Assembly: GCF_032598905.1 (NCBI RefSeq) | Contig: NZ_CP122458.1 | Span: forward strand, 1,860,001-1,924,000 | Length of the DNA: 64,000 nt | Direction of reading: 5' to 3' | Source: Streptomyces sp. 11x1 | Lineage (GTDB): Bacteria > Actinomycetota > Actinomycetes > Streptomycetales > Streptomycetaceae | Shown: positions 41,815 to 49,641 of the stretch, one piece after another | Numbering within the stretch: the first letter of the stretch is position 1 | Layout: each line of letters starts with the position of its first letter | Position numbers and translations under genes: made by a program | Notes under the pieces: generated by a model | What the model was told of the DNA's origin: nothing | Database searches by the model: none | What the model saw: the letters and a program-made list of their open reading frames with translations, nothing else

Positions 41815-43020
41815 ATGGCACGACTCGCCCAGACCCACGGCCTCACGGATGTCCAGCGGGAGATCCTCTCCACCGTCCGTGACTTCGTGGACAAGGAGAT
41901 CATCCCGGTCGCGACCGAGCTGGAGCACCGGGACGAGTACCCGCAGCAGATCGTCGACGGGCTCAAGGAGCTGGGCCTGTTCGGCCTGATGATCCCCGAG
42001 GAGTACGGCGGTCTGGGCGAGTCCCTCCTCACGTACGCGCTGTGCGTGGAGGAGATCGCCCGGGGCTGGATGTCCGTGTCCGGGATCATCAACACGCACT
42101 TCATCGTGGCGTACATGCTCAAGCAGCACGGCACGCAGGAGCAGAAGGACCACTTCCTGCCGAGGATGGCGGCCGGTGACGTCCGCGGCGCCTTCTCGAT
42201 GTCGGAGCCGGGGCTCGGTTCCGATGTGTCGGCGATCACATCGAAGGCGGTCAAGGACGGCGACGAGTATGTCCTGAACGGTCAGAAGATGTGGCTCACG
42301 AACGGCGGAACGTCAACACTCGTCGCCGTACTCGTCCGAAGTGACGAAGGACACCCCGAGGGCACGGCGCCCCACAAGTCGATGACGACCTTCCTCGTCG
42401 AGAAGGAGCCCGGCTTCGGAGAGGTCCGCCCGGGCCTCACCATTCCCGGGAAGATCGACAAGATGGGCTACAAGGGCGTCGACACGACCGAGCTCATCAT
42501 GGACGGACTGCGCATTCCGGCCAATCGTGTACTCGGCGGCACCACCGGCCGGGGATTTTACCAAATGATGGACGGCGTCGAGGTCGGCCGGGTGAATGTG
42601 GCCGCACGTGGCTGCGGTGTCGCTCAGCGTGCATTCGAACTCGGTGTCCAGTACGCCCAGCAGCGCCACACTTTCGGCAAGCAGATCGCCCAGCACCAGG
42701 CGATCCAGTTCAAGCTGGCCGAGATGGCTACCAAGGTCGAGGCCGCGCATGCGATGATGGTCAACGCAGCACGCAAAAAGGACTCGGGCGAACGAAACGA
42801 CCTCGAAGCAGGGATGGCGAAGTACCTCGCCTCCGAATACTGCAAAGAAGTCGTCGAGGACGCTTTCCGGATCCACGGCGGTTACGGCTTCTCCAAGGAG
42901 TACGAGATCGAGCGTCTCTACCGCGAGGCGCCGATGCTGCTGATCGGTGAAGGTACCGCCGAAATCCAGAAAATGATCATCGGTCGTCGACTGCTCGAAG
43001 AGTATCGATTCCAGGGCTAG
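41815..43020 (+). CDS. mcd: Methylsuccinyl-CoA dehydrogenase (acyl-CoA dehydrogenase family)
   Basis: The 401-residue flavoprotein has acyl-CoA dehydrogenase signatures AFSMSEPGLGSDVSAI, MWLTNGG, QYAQQRHTFGKQIAQHQAIQ and the C-terminal DAFRIHGGYGFSKEYEIERL, with a catalytic acid expected in LLIGEGTAEIQKMIIGR. By context it oxidises (2S)-methylsuccinyl-CoA to mesaconyl-CoA. GGAGAAG precedes the ATG, two bases after the mch stop. From about 42230 onward the third codon positions become visibly richer in A and T than in the first third (for example GGA TTT TAC CAA). A hairpin follows the stop. Confidence 0.9.
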   Translation: MARLAQTHGLTDVQREILSTVRDFVDKEIIPVATELEHRDEYPQQIVDGLKELGLFGLMIPEEYGGLGESLLTYALCVEEIARGWMSVSGIINTHFIVAYMLKQHGTQEQKDHFLPRMAAGDVRGAFSMSEPGLGSDVSAITSKAVKDGDEYVLNGQKMWLTNGGTSTLVAVLVRSDEGHPEGTAPHKSMTTFLVEKEPGFGEVRPGLTIPGKIDKMGYKGVDTTELIMDGLRIPANRVLGGTTGRGFYQMMDGVEVGRVNVAARGCGVAQRAFELGVQYAQQRHTFGKQIAQHQAIQFKLAEMATKVEAAHAMMVNAARKKDSGERNDLEAGMAKYLASEYCKEVVEDAFRIHGGYGFSKEYEIERLYREAPMLLIGEGTAEIQKMIIGRRLLEEYRFQG

Positions 43021-43052
43021 TACGCGTTCGGTCCGGGGTCGGATGTCTGGTT

Positions 43053-43087
43053 CGGGGTGTTTTCTTCGAGAAGAAGATCACACCCCG
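43053..43087 (+). terminator. Hairpin ending the ethylmalonyl-CoA operon
   Basis: CGGGGTGT (43053-43060) pairs with ACACCCCG (43080-43087). Inside it TTCTTC (43062-43067) pairs with GAAGAA (43070-43075). It lies 33 bases after the mcd stop. Confidence 0.65.
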
Positions 43088-43211
43088 TCAGCACTCTTCG
43101 GCCGTCGACTCGGCTTCCTGGCTTGCCCAGTTGCGGTCCGCGACCGGTACGATCCCGTGAAAGCCGCCGTCCCCAGTCACCGCGCGGCATCATCCGCTAC
43201 GAAGGTCATCC

Positions 43212-43868
43212 ATGCCCCACAGCCAAACCTCTGCACCACGCGACAGCCTGGCAGGCGTACGTCTTGCGCGCGGAGCATCGCCGTGGCTTCTCCCGACCGT
43301 CGCCACCGCAGCACTCAGCCTCGCCCGTTCGCGCCGCTCCGGCGCTGCCCGGGCCGTGGCCGTACCCGCCACCGCGCTGGCGGCGGGCATGCTGTGGTTC
43401 TTCCGCGACCCCGAGCGTGAGATCGCCCAGGGCCGGGTCATCTCGCCCGCCGACGGGGTGGTGCAGAGCATCATGCCGTGGAAGGACGGCCGCACCCGCG
43501 TCGCGATCTTCATGAGCCCGCTCAACGTCCACGTCAACCGCGCGCCGCTCTCCGGCACGGTGACGTCCGTGGAGCACATCCCGGGTGGGTTCGTACCGGC
43601 GTTCAACAAGGAGAGCGAGAACAACGAGCGCGTCGTCTGGCACTTCGACACCGAACTCGGTGACATCGAGATGATCCAGATCGCCGGCGCCGTGGCTCGC
43701 CGTATCGTTCCGTACATCCCCGAGGGCACCAAGGTCGAGCAGGGTGACCGGATCGGGCTGATCCGCTTCGGCTCCCGCGTCGACATCTACCTGCCCGAGG
43801 GTGTGGAGATCGACGTCGAGGTGGGCCAGAAGACCGTGGCTGGGGTGACTCGCATTGACCGTGATTGA
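43212..43868 (+). CDS. psd: Phosphatidylserine decarboxylase
   Basis: A 218-residue short-form decarboxylase. It has one or two N-terminal membrane helices (about residues 22-65), FFRDPEREI, the SPADGVV and SPLNVHVNRAPLSG motifs, and the self-cleavage site IRFGSRVD near the C-terminus where Gly-Ser cleavage forms the pyruvoyl cofactor. It makes phosphatidylethanolamine from phosphatidylserine at the membrane. AAGG lies six bases before the ATG. The pssA start overlaps its stop, so both steps are coupled. Confidence 0.93.
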   Translation: MPHSQTSAPRDSLAGVRLARGASPWLLPTVATAALSLARSRRSGAARAVAVPATALAAGMLWFFRDPEREIAQGRVISPADGVVQSIMPWKDGRTRVAIFMSPLNVHVNRAPLSGTVTSVEHIPGGFVPAFNKESENNERVVWHFDTELGDIEMIQIAGAVARRIVPYIPEGTKVEQGDRIGLIRFGSRVDIYLPEGVEIDVEVGQKTVAGVTRIDRD

Positions 43869-44730
43869 TCCGGAGACCCAACCCGGCCAGACGGCCGCGA
43901 CGGGCTGGGTGCCCGAAGTCGACGAGGTCGAGGACGACGCGGAGGAGATGCCGCTGTCGCTCCGCCTGTCGATAGCGGACACGCTCACCCTCGGCAACGC
44001 CACGTGCGGCTTCATGGCGGTGTACTTCACCACCACGGGCATCCTGATCCCGCACCTCACCGGTAGCCAGGAGTCGGGCATGGCCCGGCACAGCGCGGCC
44101 ACGGCCGTGATCCTGATGCTGTGCGCGGCGATCTTCGACCTGTTCGACGGGCTGGTGGCGCGCAAGCTCCGCTCCTCGCCGATGGGCGCGGAGCTGGACA
44201 ACCTCTCCGACCTCATCAGCTTCGGCCTCGCGCCGGCGTACTTCGTCCTCGTCTACGGCATGGTCGCGGACGACGCGCACCAGCGGGTGGCGGCGGTGGG
44301 GGCGATCGTCGTGCTGCTGGCCGTGGTGCTGAGGCTCGCGAGATTCTCCTGCGTGACGGTGAAGGACGGCACCTTCCAGGGCATGCCGTCGCCGTTCGGC
44401 GCGCTGACGGTCATCTCGATCGTGCTGCTGGAGCTGCCCTTCGTGGCGACGCTCCTGGCCATCGTCGGTGTCGCGTGGCTGATGGTGAGCCGCGTCGAGT
44501 ACCCGAAGCCGCGGGGTCCCCTCGCGGGCGCGGTGCTCACCTGGATCGTCCTCGCGATGGGCCTCCTGGCGGCCTGGGCCTTCGACGCCCCCGGCGGCCA
44601 GCTCCTCCTCCAGACCGGCTGCGCGCTGCAGCTCGTCATGGGCGCGGTCATCCCGCTGTTCGCCACGGCCCGCCGGGTGAACAACTTCCGCGACAACCGG
44701 CGCGAGGCGCGGGCGACCCAGCTGCCCTGA
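43855..44730 (+). CDS. pssA: CDP-diacylglycerol-serine O-phosphatidyltransferase
   Basis: The 291-residue integral membrane enzyme has an acidic N-terminus and about seven hydrophobic helices. The CDP-alcohol phosphotransferase motif is visible in DLFDGLVARKLRS to ELDNLSD (DG-x2-AR ... G-x3-D-x3-D), followed by LISFGLAPAYF. It produces phosphatidylserine for Psd. The start is a TTG with GGGGTG seven bases upstream; a GTG two codons later is a possible alternative. Both overlap the end of psd. A perfect terminator hairpin follows. Confidence 0.9.
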   Translation: MTVIDPETQPGQTAATGWVPEVDEVEDDAEEMPLSLRLSIADTLTLGNATCGFMAVYFTTTGILIPHLTGSQESGMARHSAATAVILMLCAAIFDLFDGLVARKLRSSPMGAELDNLSDLISFGLAPAYFVLVYGMVADDAHQRVAAVGAIVVLLAVVLRLARFSCVTVKDGTFQGMPSPFGALTVISIVLLELPFVATLLAIVGVAWLMVSRVEYPKPRGPLAGAVLTWIVLAMGLLAAWAFDAPGGQLLLQTGCALQLVMGAVIPLFATARRVNNFRDNRREARATQLP

Positions 44731-44750
44731 CGCTCCGCTCCAGCACTGAG

Positions 44751-44790
44751 GGGTGTGGCCCGAGCCGATACGGCTCGGGCCACACCCGTT
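44751..44790 (+). terminator. 17-bp perfect terminator after pssA
   Basis: GGGTGTGGCCCGAGCCG (44751-44767) pairs perfectly with 44771-44787 around the loop ATA and is followed by GTTT, 20 bases after the stop. Confidence 0.9.
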
Positions 44791-44939
44791 TCGCGTTCAA
44801 GGGCGTCGGGGTTGCCCTTGAGGGGTCAACTACCTCGCGTGGGGCTCCAGTTGCTGCGGGTGAGGAAGAGGCGGACGGTGGAGAGGGGGGATTTCACATT
44901 ATTTGATCCCTTTCGAGCGTCAAGCGTCAGGAGAAGAGC

Positions 44940-46139
44940 ATGACCTCGTACGAACTCGAAGAGCACAGGGTGAGGCACGTCTCGAAGATCCCGGCGAACG
45001 AGGACATCGAGGTGGAGCTGCCCGTCCGCGAGTACAGGGCCACGCACGGGCACGAGCGCGCGACCGTGCTGATGCTGCACGGCAGGAGCGTGCCGGCACT
45101 CCCCGGCTTCGACCTCGCACCGGTGCCCGGTGACAACCCGATCCGGTACAGCTGGGCACAGGAACTGGCGAAGGCCGGCTTCGACGTCTTCATCATGGAC
45201 CTCCAGGGCTCCGGACGGTCACCCCGCCCGATGATGGACGTGCCGTGCAACGCCAATCCCGCCCAGCAGGCGCCGGTGCTCGTCCCCAACCCCCTGCCGG
45301 AACCGTGCACTCCGCCACCCCCGTACCCCTACCAGCTGGGCAACTCGGAGAGCGAATGGGCCGAGGTGAAGACGGTCGTCGACTTCATCAGGAGCCGTCC
45401 CGACGCGGACAAGCCGATCCACTTCGTGGGCTGGTCCGCGGCCGCGTTCGTGATGGGCCCCTACGCGCTCCAGAACCCCGACGACGTCAGGAGCCTCTTC
45501 CTGCTCGCCCCGATGTTCCCGCCGAAGGGGCGCTGGTCGGAGCAGGTCGACGAACCCTTCGGGCGTCCGGCCGAGGCCGCGCAGCTGCCTCGGCCCGGTT
45601 TCCCGATGCACGTCGCCAGCAAGTCGGGGTTCAAGGCCTCGCTGAGCGGTCCCGCCGCCCTCTGGGAGCCCGGCATCGACGAACTGGCGTGGGAGGCCTG
45701 TATGCGGGACGACCACGAAGGCAGCAAGTGGGGCCGCAGGGTGAACGGCGGCGAGCCGGAGGGCGTCCTGCGATACCGCAACACCTACTGGTGGGGCTGG
45801 AACAACCACACCGTGCCGCTCATGCACCAGAACAAGTACGTGCTCGGTGGCCGTGTACCCGTGCTCATCCTCTACGGACAGAACGACCGGACGGCCAACA
45901 CTCCGACGCCGATGCCGGACGATCTGAACTTCTCCGTGCCGGCCCTGTACAAGGCCATCGCGGGGTCGAAGAAGCTGATGTTCTGCTTCGAGGGTTCGGG
46001 TCACTCGCTCGTCTGGGAGACCACCGCCGAGGCCATCCACCGCTTCTCGAAGCACTGGCTCAAGAACGGCAAGGTCGAGGGCCTCGGCAGCGGCAGCTAC
46101 TTCAGGGAACTGGACGGCAATCTGATCCCGATGCCCTAG
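44940..46139 (+). CDS. Alpha/beta hydrolase of unknown substrate, atypical codon use
   Basis: A 399-residue cytosolic hydrolase. TVLMLHGRS is the first strand/oxyanion region, GWSAAAFVMGPYA the nucleophile elbow, YGQNDRTAN the acid and EGSGHSLVW the catalytic His. A Trp/Asn-rich lid (YRNTYWWGWNNHTV) and an 80-residue Pro-rich insert after GSGRSPRP set it apart from common lipases. At least eight arginines use AGG, a codon other genes here largely avoid, and the upstream 50 bases are AT-rich, suggesting recent acquisition. AGGAGAAG precedes the ATG. It converges on glycerate kinase with three bases between the stops. Confidence 0.82.
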   Translation: MTSYELEEHRVRHVSKIPANEDIEVELPVREYRATHGHERATVLMLHGRSVPALPGFDLAPVPGDNPIRYSWAQELAKAGFDVFIMDLQGSGRSPRPMMDVPCNANPAQQAPVLVPNPLPEPCTPPPPYPYQLGNSESEWAEVKTVVDFIRSRPDADKPIHFVGWSAAAFVMGPYALQNPDDVRSLFLLAPMFPPKGRWSEQVDEPFGRPAEAAQLPRPGFPMHVASKSGFKASLSGPAALWEPGIDELAWEACMRDDHEGSKWGRRVNGGEPEGVLRYRNTYWWGWNNHTVPLMHQNKYVLGGRVPVLILYGQNDRTANTPTPMPDDLNFSVPALYKAIAGSKKLMFCFEGSGHSLVWETTAEAIHRFSKHWLKNGKVEGLGSGSYFRELDGNLIPMP

Positions 46140-46142
46140 CCG

Positions 46143-47366
46143 TCAGGTCAGGAAGTCCCGGCCGATCCCCTCGGCCACCCGTTCCAGGATCGGCCCCGGA
46201 TCCGCCAGGCACCGCTCCACGTCCGGCTCGGCCTCCGTCAGGGGGTATGCCCTGCGGATGCCGGCCCGGCCCAGGGCCTCCGGTGGCAGGGCCAGGCGTC
46301 CGCAGACCGCCACGACCTCCTTGTCGGCGGCGCGGGCGGCCGCCGCGACCCCCGCCGGGGCCTTGCCGTGCAGGGTCTGCTCGTCGAGGGAGCCCTCGCC
46401 GGTGATGACGAGCGTGGCCTTCGACAGCGCCGCCGCGAAGCCCAGCACGTCGAGCATCACCTCGATGCCGGGCCGGAAGCGGGCACCGAGGACGAGGGCG
46501 CCGTAGCCGATGCCGCCCGCGGCGCCCGCGCCCGGGGCGAGGGCGTGCTCGGCGGCGCGCGGCCCGACCGTCTTCTCCAGGACGGCCGCGAAGTGCGTCA
46601 GGGCCGCGTCCAGCGCCGCCACGTCCTCGGGGCTCGCGCCCTTCTGCGGGCCGTACACGGCCGGGGCGCCCTTCGGGCCCGTCAGCGGGTTGTCGACATC
46701 GCTGGCCAGGACGAGGTCGACCGACGTGAGCCGCTCGTCGAGGCCCGACAGGTCCGCCGTCACCAGGTCGCGCAGGCCTCCGCCGCCGGGCCCGACGGGC
46801 TCCCCCGCCGCGTCCAGGAAGCGCGCGCCGAGCGCGGCCAGCATGCCGGCGCCGCCGTCCGTCGTGGCGCTGCCGCCGACGCCGAACACGATCGTGCGGG
46901 CGCCCGCGTCGAGCGCGGCGCGCAAGAGCTCCCCGGAGCCGTACGTGGAGGCCGTGAGCGGTGCGAAGACCCCGGCGGGGAGCCGTTGCAGGCCGCTCGC
47001 CTCGGCCATCTCCACGACGGCCGTGTCACCGCGCAGCGCGTAGGCGGCGGTGACGGGCTCACCGAGCGGCCCCGCGACCCGTACCTCGCGGCGTTCGAAA
47101 CCGGCCGCGACCGCCGCGGCCACCGTGCCGTCGCCGCCGTCGGCGACCGGCAGCGCCTCGACCTCCAGGTCGGGCAGGACCCGGCGCAGGCCCGCCGTGA
47201 CCCGCTCGGCGACCTGGACGGCCGTCAGCGTGCCCTTGAACTTGTCCGCGGCAATCAGCACCCGCGGGGCGGCCGTGCCCGTGCCGTCGGCCGTGTCCGT
47301 GCCTGTGTCGCCAGGCATGTCCCTGTCGCCGGACGTGTCGATCCCGTCCATCGCGGCGTTCGCCAC
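46143..47366 (-). CDS. Glycerate kinase (GarK type)
   Basis: The 407-residue protein is a class II glycerate kinase: VLIAADKFKGTLTAVQVAER, PVADGGDGTVAA, FGVGGSATTDGGAGMLAALG and the C-terminal VITGEGSLDEQTLHGKAPAG. It phosphorylates D-glycerate to 2-phosphoglycerate, which could also recover carbon from glyoxylate. A Thr/Asp/Gly-rich run of about 35 residues precedes the conserved start. I use the GTG at 47366 with GAGGGG eight bases upstream. It is divergent from the ADP-ribosylglycohydrolase gene. Confidence 0.9.
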   Translation of the reverse strand: MANAAMDGIDTSGDRDMPGDTGTDTADGTGTAAPRVLIAADKFKGTLTAVQVAERVTAGLRRVLPDLEVEALPVADGGDGTVAAAVAAGFERREVRVAGPLGEPVTAAYALRGDTAVVEMAEASGLQRLPAGVFAPLTASTYGSGELLRAALDAGARTIVFGVGGSATTDGGAGMLAALGARFLDAAGEPVGPGGGGLRDLVTADLSGLDERLTSVDLVLASDVDNPLTGPKGAPAVYGPQKGASPEDVAALDAALTHFAAVLEKTVGPRAAEHALAPGAGAAGGIGYGALVLGARFRPGIEVMLDVLGFAAALSKATLVITGEGSLDEQTLHGKAPAGVAAAARAADKEVVAVCGRLALPPEALGRAGIRRAYPLTEAEPDVERCLADPGPILERVAEGIGRDFLT

Positions 47367-47592
47367 CTTGCGTTCCCCTCGCTCGTCGGGCCTTGCGCAC
47401 GTCAAGGCAGTCGCGCCGCTGTGACCCTAACCGCCCCGGTCCCGGTACGTCATGCCCCGTCCCGCCCACCGAACACCGTCCACCGAAGACCGTCCGCCGG
47501 ACGGCGCCGGGCGGACACCACGGGCGGACGCCGCGCGAGCCCCGCCGGGCCGGCGTGCGCGGAATCGGGCGGAATCGGGTAGACCTTCGGAC

Positions 47593-48690
47593 ATGACGCC
47601 CACGACCACCACCTCCCTCGCGCCCCCGGTCGGCGCCGAGCTCGCCGACCGTGTGCTCGGGGGCTGGCTGGGCCGGATCGCGGGGAACATGCTCGGGAAG
47701 CCGGTGGAGCAGGGGGAGGTGTGGACACGGGCGCGCATCGACCGCTATCTACGGCTGGCCGGTGCCCTGCCGCTCACCGACTACCTCCCGGAACCGCCCA
47801 CTGAGAGCGACGGGCTCGCGCTGCGGCCGGAGTGGCGCGAGTGCGTGCGCGGGCGGATCCACGGCAGCTGCCGCGACGACGACGTGGACTACGCGATCCT
47901 CGGGCTGCACCTGCTGGAGACGCACGGCTTCGATTTCAGCACCGAGCAGCTCGGTGACCTGTGGCTGCTGCGGCTGCCGTACCTCCAGACGTTCACGGCG
48001 GAGCGGGTGGCGTACCGGAACCTCGCGAACGGGCTGAAGCCGCCGCTGACGGCAACCTACGACAACCCGTACCAGGAGTGGATCGGCGCCCTGATCCGCG
48101 CCGACGTCTTCGGCTGGACCTCCCCCGGCCTGCCCCGGCGCGCTGCCTCGCTGGCCCGGCGCGACGCGGTGCTGTCGCACACCGGCAACGGCGTGTACGG
48201 GTCGATGTGGGCGGCGGCGCTGATCGCGGCGGCATTCACGGCGCCGGGGGCGCGGGCCGCGCTGGACGAGGCGCTGGCGGTGGTCCCGGCGAGCAGCCGG
48301 CTGGCGCGGACGGTGCGGCGGGTGGTGTCGCTGTACGAGGCCGGACTGGCCTGGGAGGAGACGCTCACGACGGTGGGCGAGGAGACGTCCGGGCTCGGCT
48401 GGATCCACGTGGTGCCGAACGCCGCCGTGCTCACGGCCGGGCTGCTCTACGGCGAGGGCGACTTCACCCGCACCCTCGCGCTGACCGTCCGAGGCGGCCT
48501 GGACACCGACTCCAACGGGGCCACCGCCGGTTCGGTGGCGGGTGTGCTGTGCGGGGCGGCGGCGATCCCGGAGCGCTGGAAGGACCCGTTGGAGGACACC
48601 GTGCGCAGCGCCGTGTTCGGCTTCGACGGGGTGCGCATCAGCGAACTCGCGCAGCGCACGGTGCGATTGGCCGAGGCATTCGGCCCCTGA
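47593..48690 (+). CDS. ADP-ribosylglycohydrolase family protein
   Basis: A 365-residue all-helical DraG/ARH-type hydrolase. The N-terminal GGWLGRIAGNMLGKPVEQGE and the C-terminal metal motif RGGLDTDSNGATAGSVAGVL are diagnostic; DDDVDYAILGL gives the other magnesium ligands. It removes ADP-ribose from a protein or small molecule. With the sirtuin at 52115 and the macrodomain at 58659, three NAD/ADP-ribose-related genes occur within 12 kb. A TAGACC sequence lies seven bases before the ATG, a weak leaderless-type box. Confidence 0.87.
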   Translation: MTPTTTTSLAPPVGAELADRVLGGWLGRIAGNMLGKPVEQGEVWTRARIDRYLRLAGALPLTDYLPEPPTESDGLALRPEWRECVRGRIHGSCRDDDVDYAILGLHLLETHGFDFSTEQLGDLWLLRLPYLQTFTAERVAYRNLANGLKPPLTATYDNPYQEWIGALIRADVFGWTSPGLPRRAASLARRDAVLSHTGNGVYGSMWAAALIAAAFTAPGARAALDEALAVVPASSRLARTVRRVVSLYEAGLAWEETLTTVGEETSGLGWIHVVPNAAVLTAGLLYGEGDFTRTLALTVRGGLDTDSNGATAGSVAGVLCGAAAIPERWKDPLEDTVRSAVFGFDGVRISELAQRTVRLAEAFGP

Positions 48691-48754
48691 GCGCCGGTCC
48701 TTCCGCTCCCCGAGCGCCGATTTCCCGCCGTCGCGGGCCGTCTACCCTGGGCGG

Positions 48755-49246
48755 ATGACCGCTCAGGACTTCGCCGCGTACATCGCGAGCCTGCCCCGTA
48801 TCCTCGCCGGTGCCGCCGCGATCTTCCGTGACGCCGAGGGGCGCGTTCTGCTCGTCGAGCCCAACTACCGTGAGGGATGGGCGCTTCCGGGCGGGACGAT
48901 CGAGTCGGACGACGGCGAGAGCCCGAGGCAGGGGGCGCGGCGCGAGACCCTGGAGGAGATCGGGCTGGACGTGGAGCCGGGGCGGCTGCTCGCCGTGGAC
49001 TGGGTGCGCGGGGCGGGACGGCCGCCGCTGGTCGCGTATGTGTACGACGGCGGGGTGCTCGACGAGGACGATCTGAAGCGGATCCGGTTGCAGGAGGAGG
49101 AGTTGCTGTCGTGGCGGCTCGTCCCGCGCGCCGAACTGCCCGGGTATCTCCTGAGACCGCTCGGCCGACGGGTGCTGGCCGCCCTCGACGCGCTGGCGGA
49201 GGGCACGGGGGCGGTCGAGCTGGAGAACGGCGAGCGGGTGGCCTGA
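48755..49246 (+). CDS. NUDIX hydrolase
   Basis: The 163-residue protein has the Nudix box in GESPRQGARRETLEEIGLDV (E-x7-RE-U-x-EE-x-G-U intact), with the opening LPGGTIESDDGE two residues longer than the standard G-x5-E spacing. It hydrolyses a nucleoside diphosphate-linked compound. The ATG is six bases after TACCCT (48743-48748) without a ribosome site: probably leaderless. Confidence 0.86.
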   Translation: MTAQDFAAYIASLPRILAGAAAIFRDAEGRVLLVEPNYREGWALPGGTIESDDGESPRQGARRETLEEIGLDVEPGRLLAVDWVRGAGRPPLVAYVYDGGVLDEDDLKRIRLQEEELLSWRLVPRAELPGYLLRPLGRRVLAALDALAEGTGAVELENGERVA

Positions 49247-49305
49247 ACCGTCGAGAATCGGCCACCGCGGGGTCGCTCGGTCACCGTCCGCCGTTGACAG
49301 GAGTC

Positions 49306-49371
49306 AGTTGACATCGCGTCAACTTGCCTTGCACAGAACGTGAAGTGGGTGAACCTTCCACTTAATGGAAG
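49306..49371. promoter_or_regulatory. Two palindromes in the kinase upstream region
   Basis: AGTTGAC (49306-49312) pairs with GTCAACT (49318-49324) around five bases; CTTCCA (49355-49360) pairs with TGGAAG (49366-49371) around CTTAA. They are 43 bases apart centre to centre in an unusually AT-rich stretch, upstream of TAGGCT (49418-49423), a possible -10 box. The remainder of the 395-base gap (49247-49641) shows no gene. Confidence 0.45.
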
Positions 49372-49641
49372 TTTAAAGTGCTGGCTGAAAACGCTGCCCG
49401 TTCGTCACTCCAGCATCTAGGCTGACGTCAGCCCCGTCCGAGCGATCGCGCCTCGTCGCCCCGTTCGGTGGCCGGGGCAGCACTCGGGACACCCGTGACC
49501 GGCGGCCCGGGCGCGGGCCGTGGCGCCGGGAGATCCGGAGCCTTTGGGGGAACGGTCACCGGGAGCCGCCCGGGGCAGTCGGTCTCCCCCCCACCTGCGG
49601 GCCGTTTCTCGCCCGTCCTCACCGAACAGGCAGCTGAGGTC

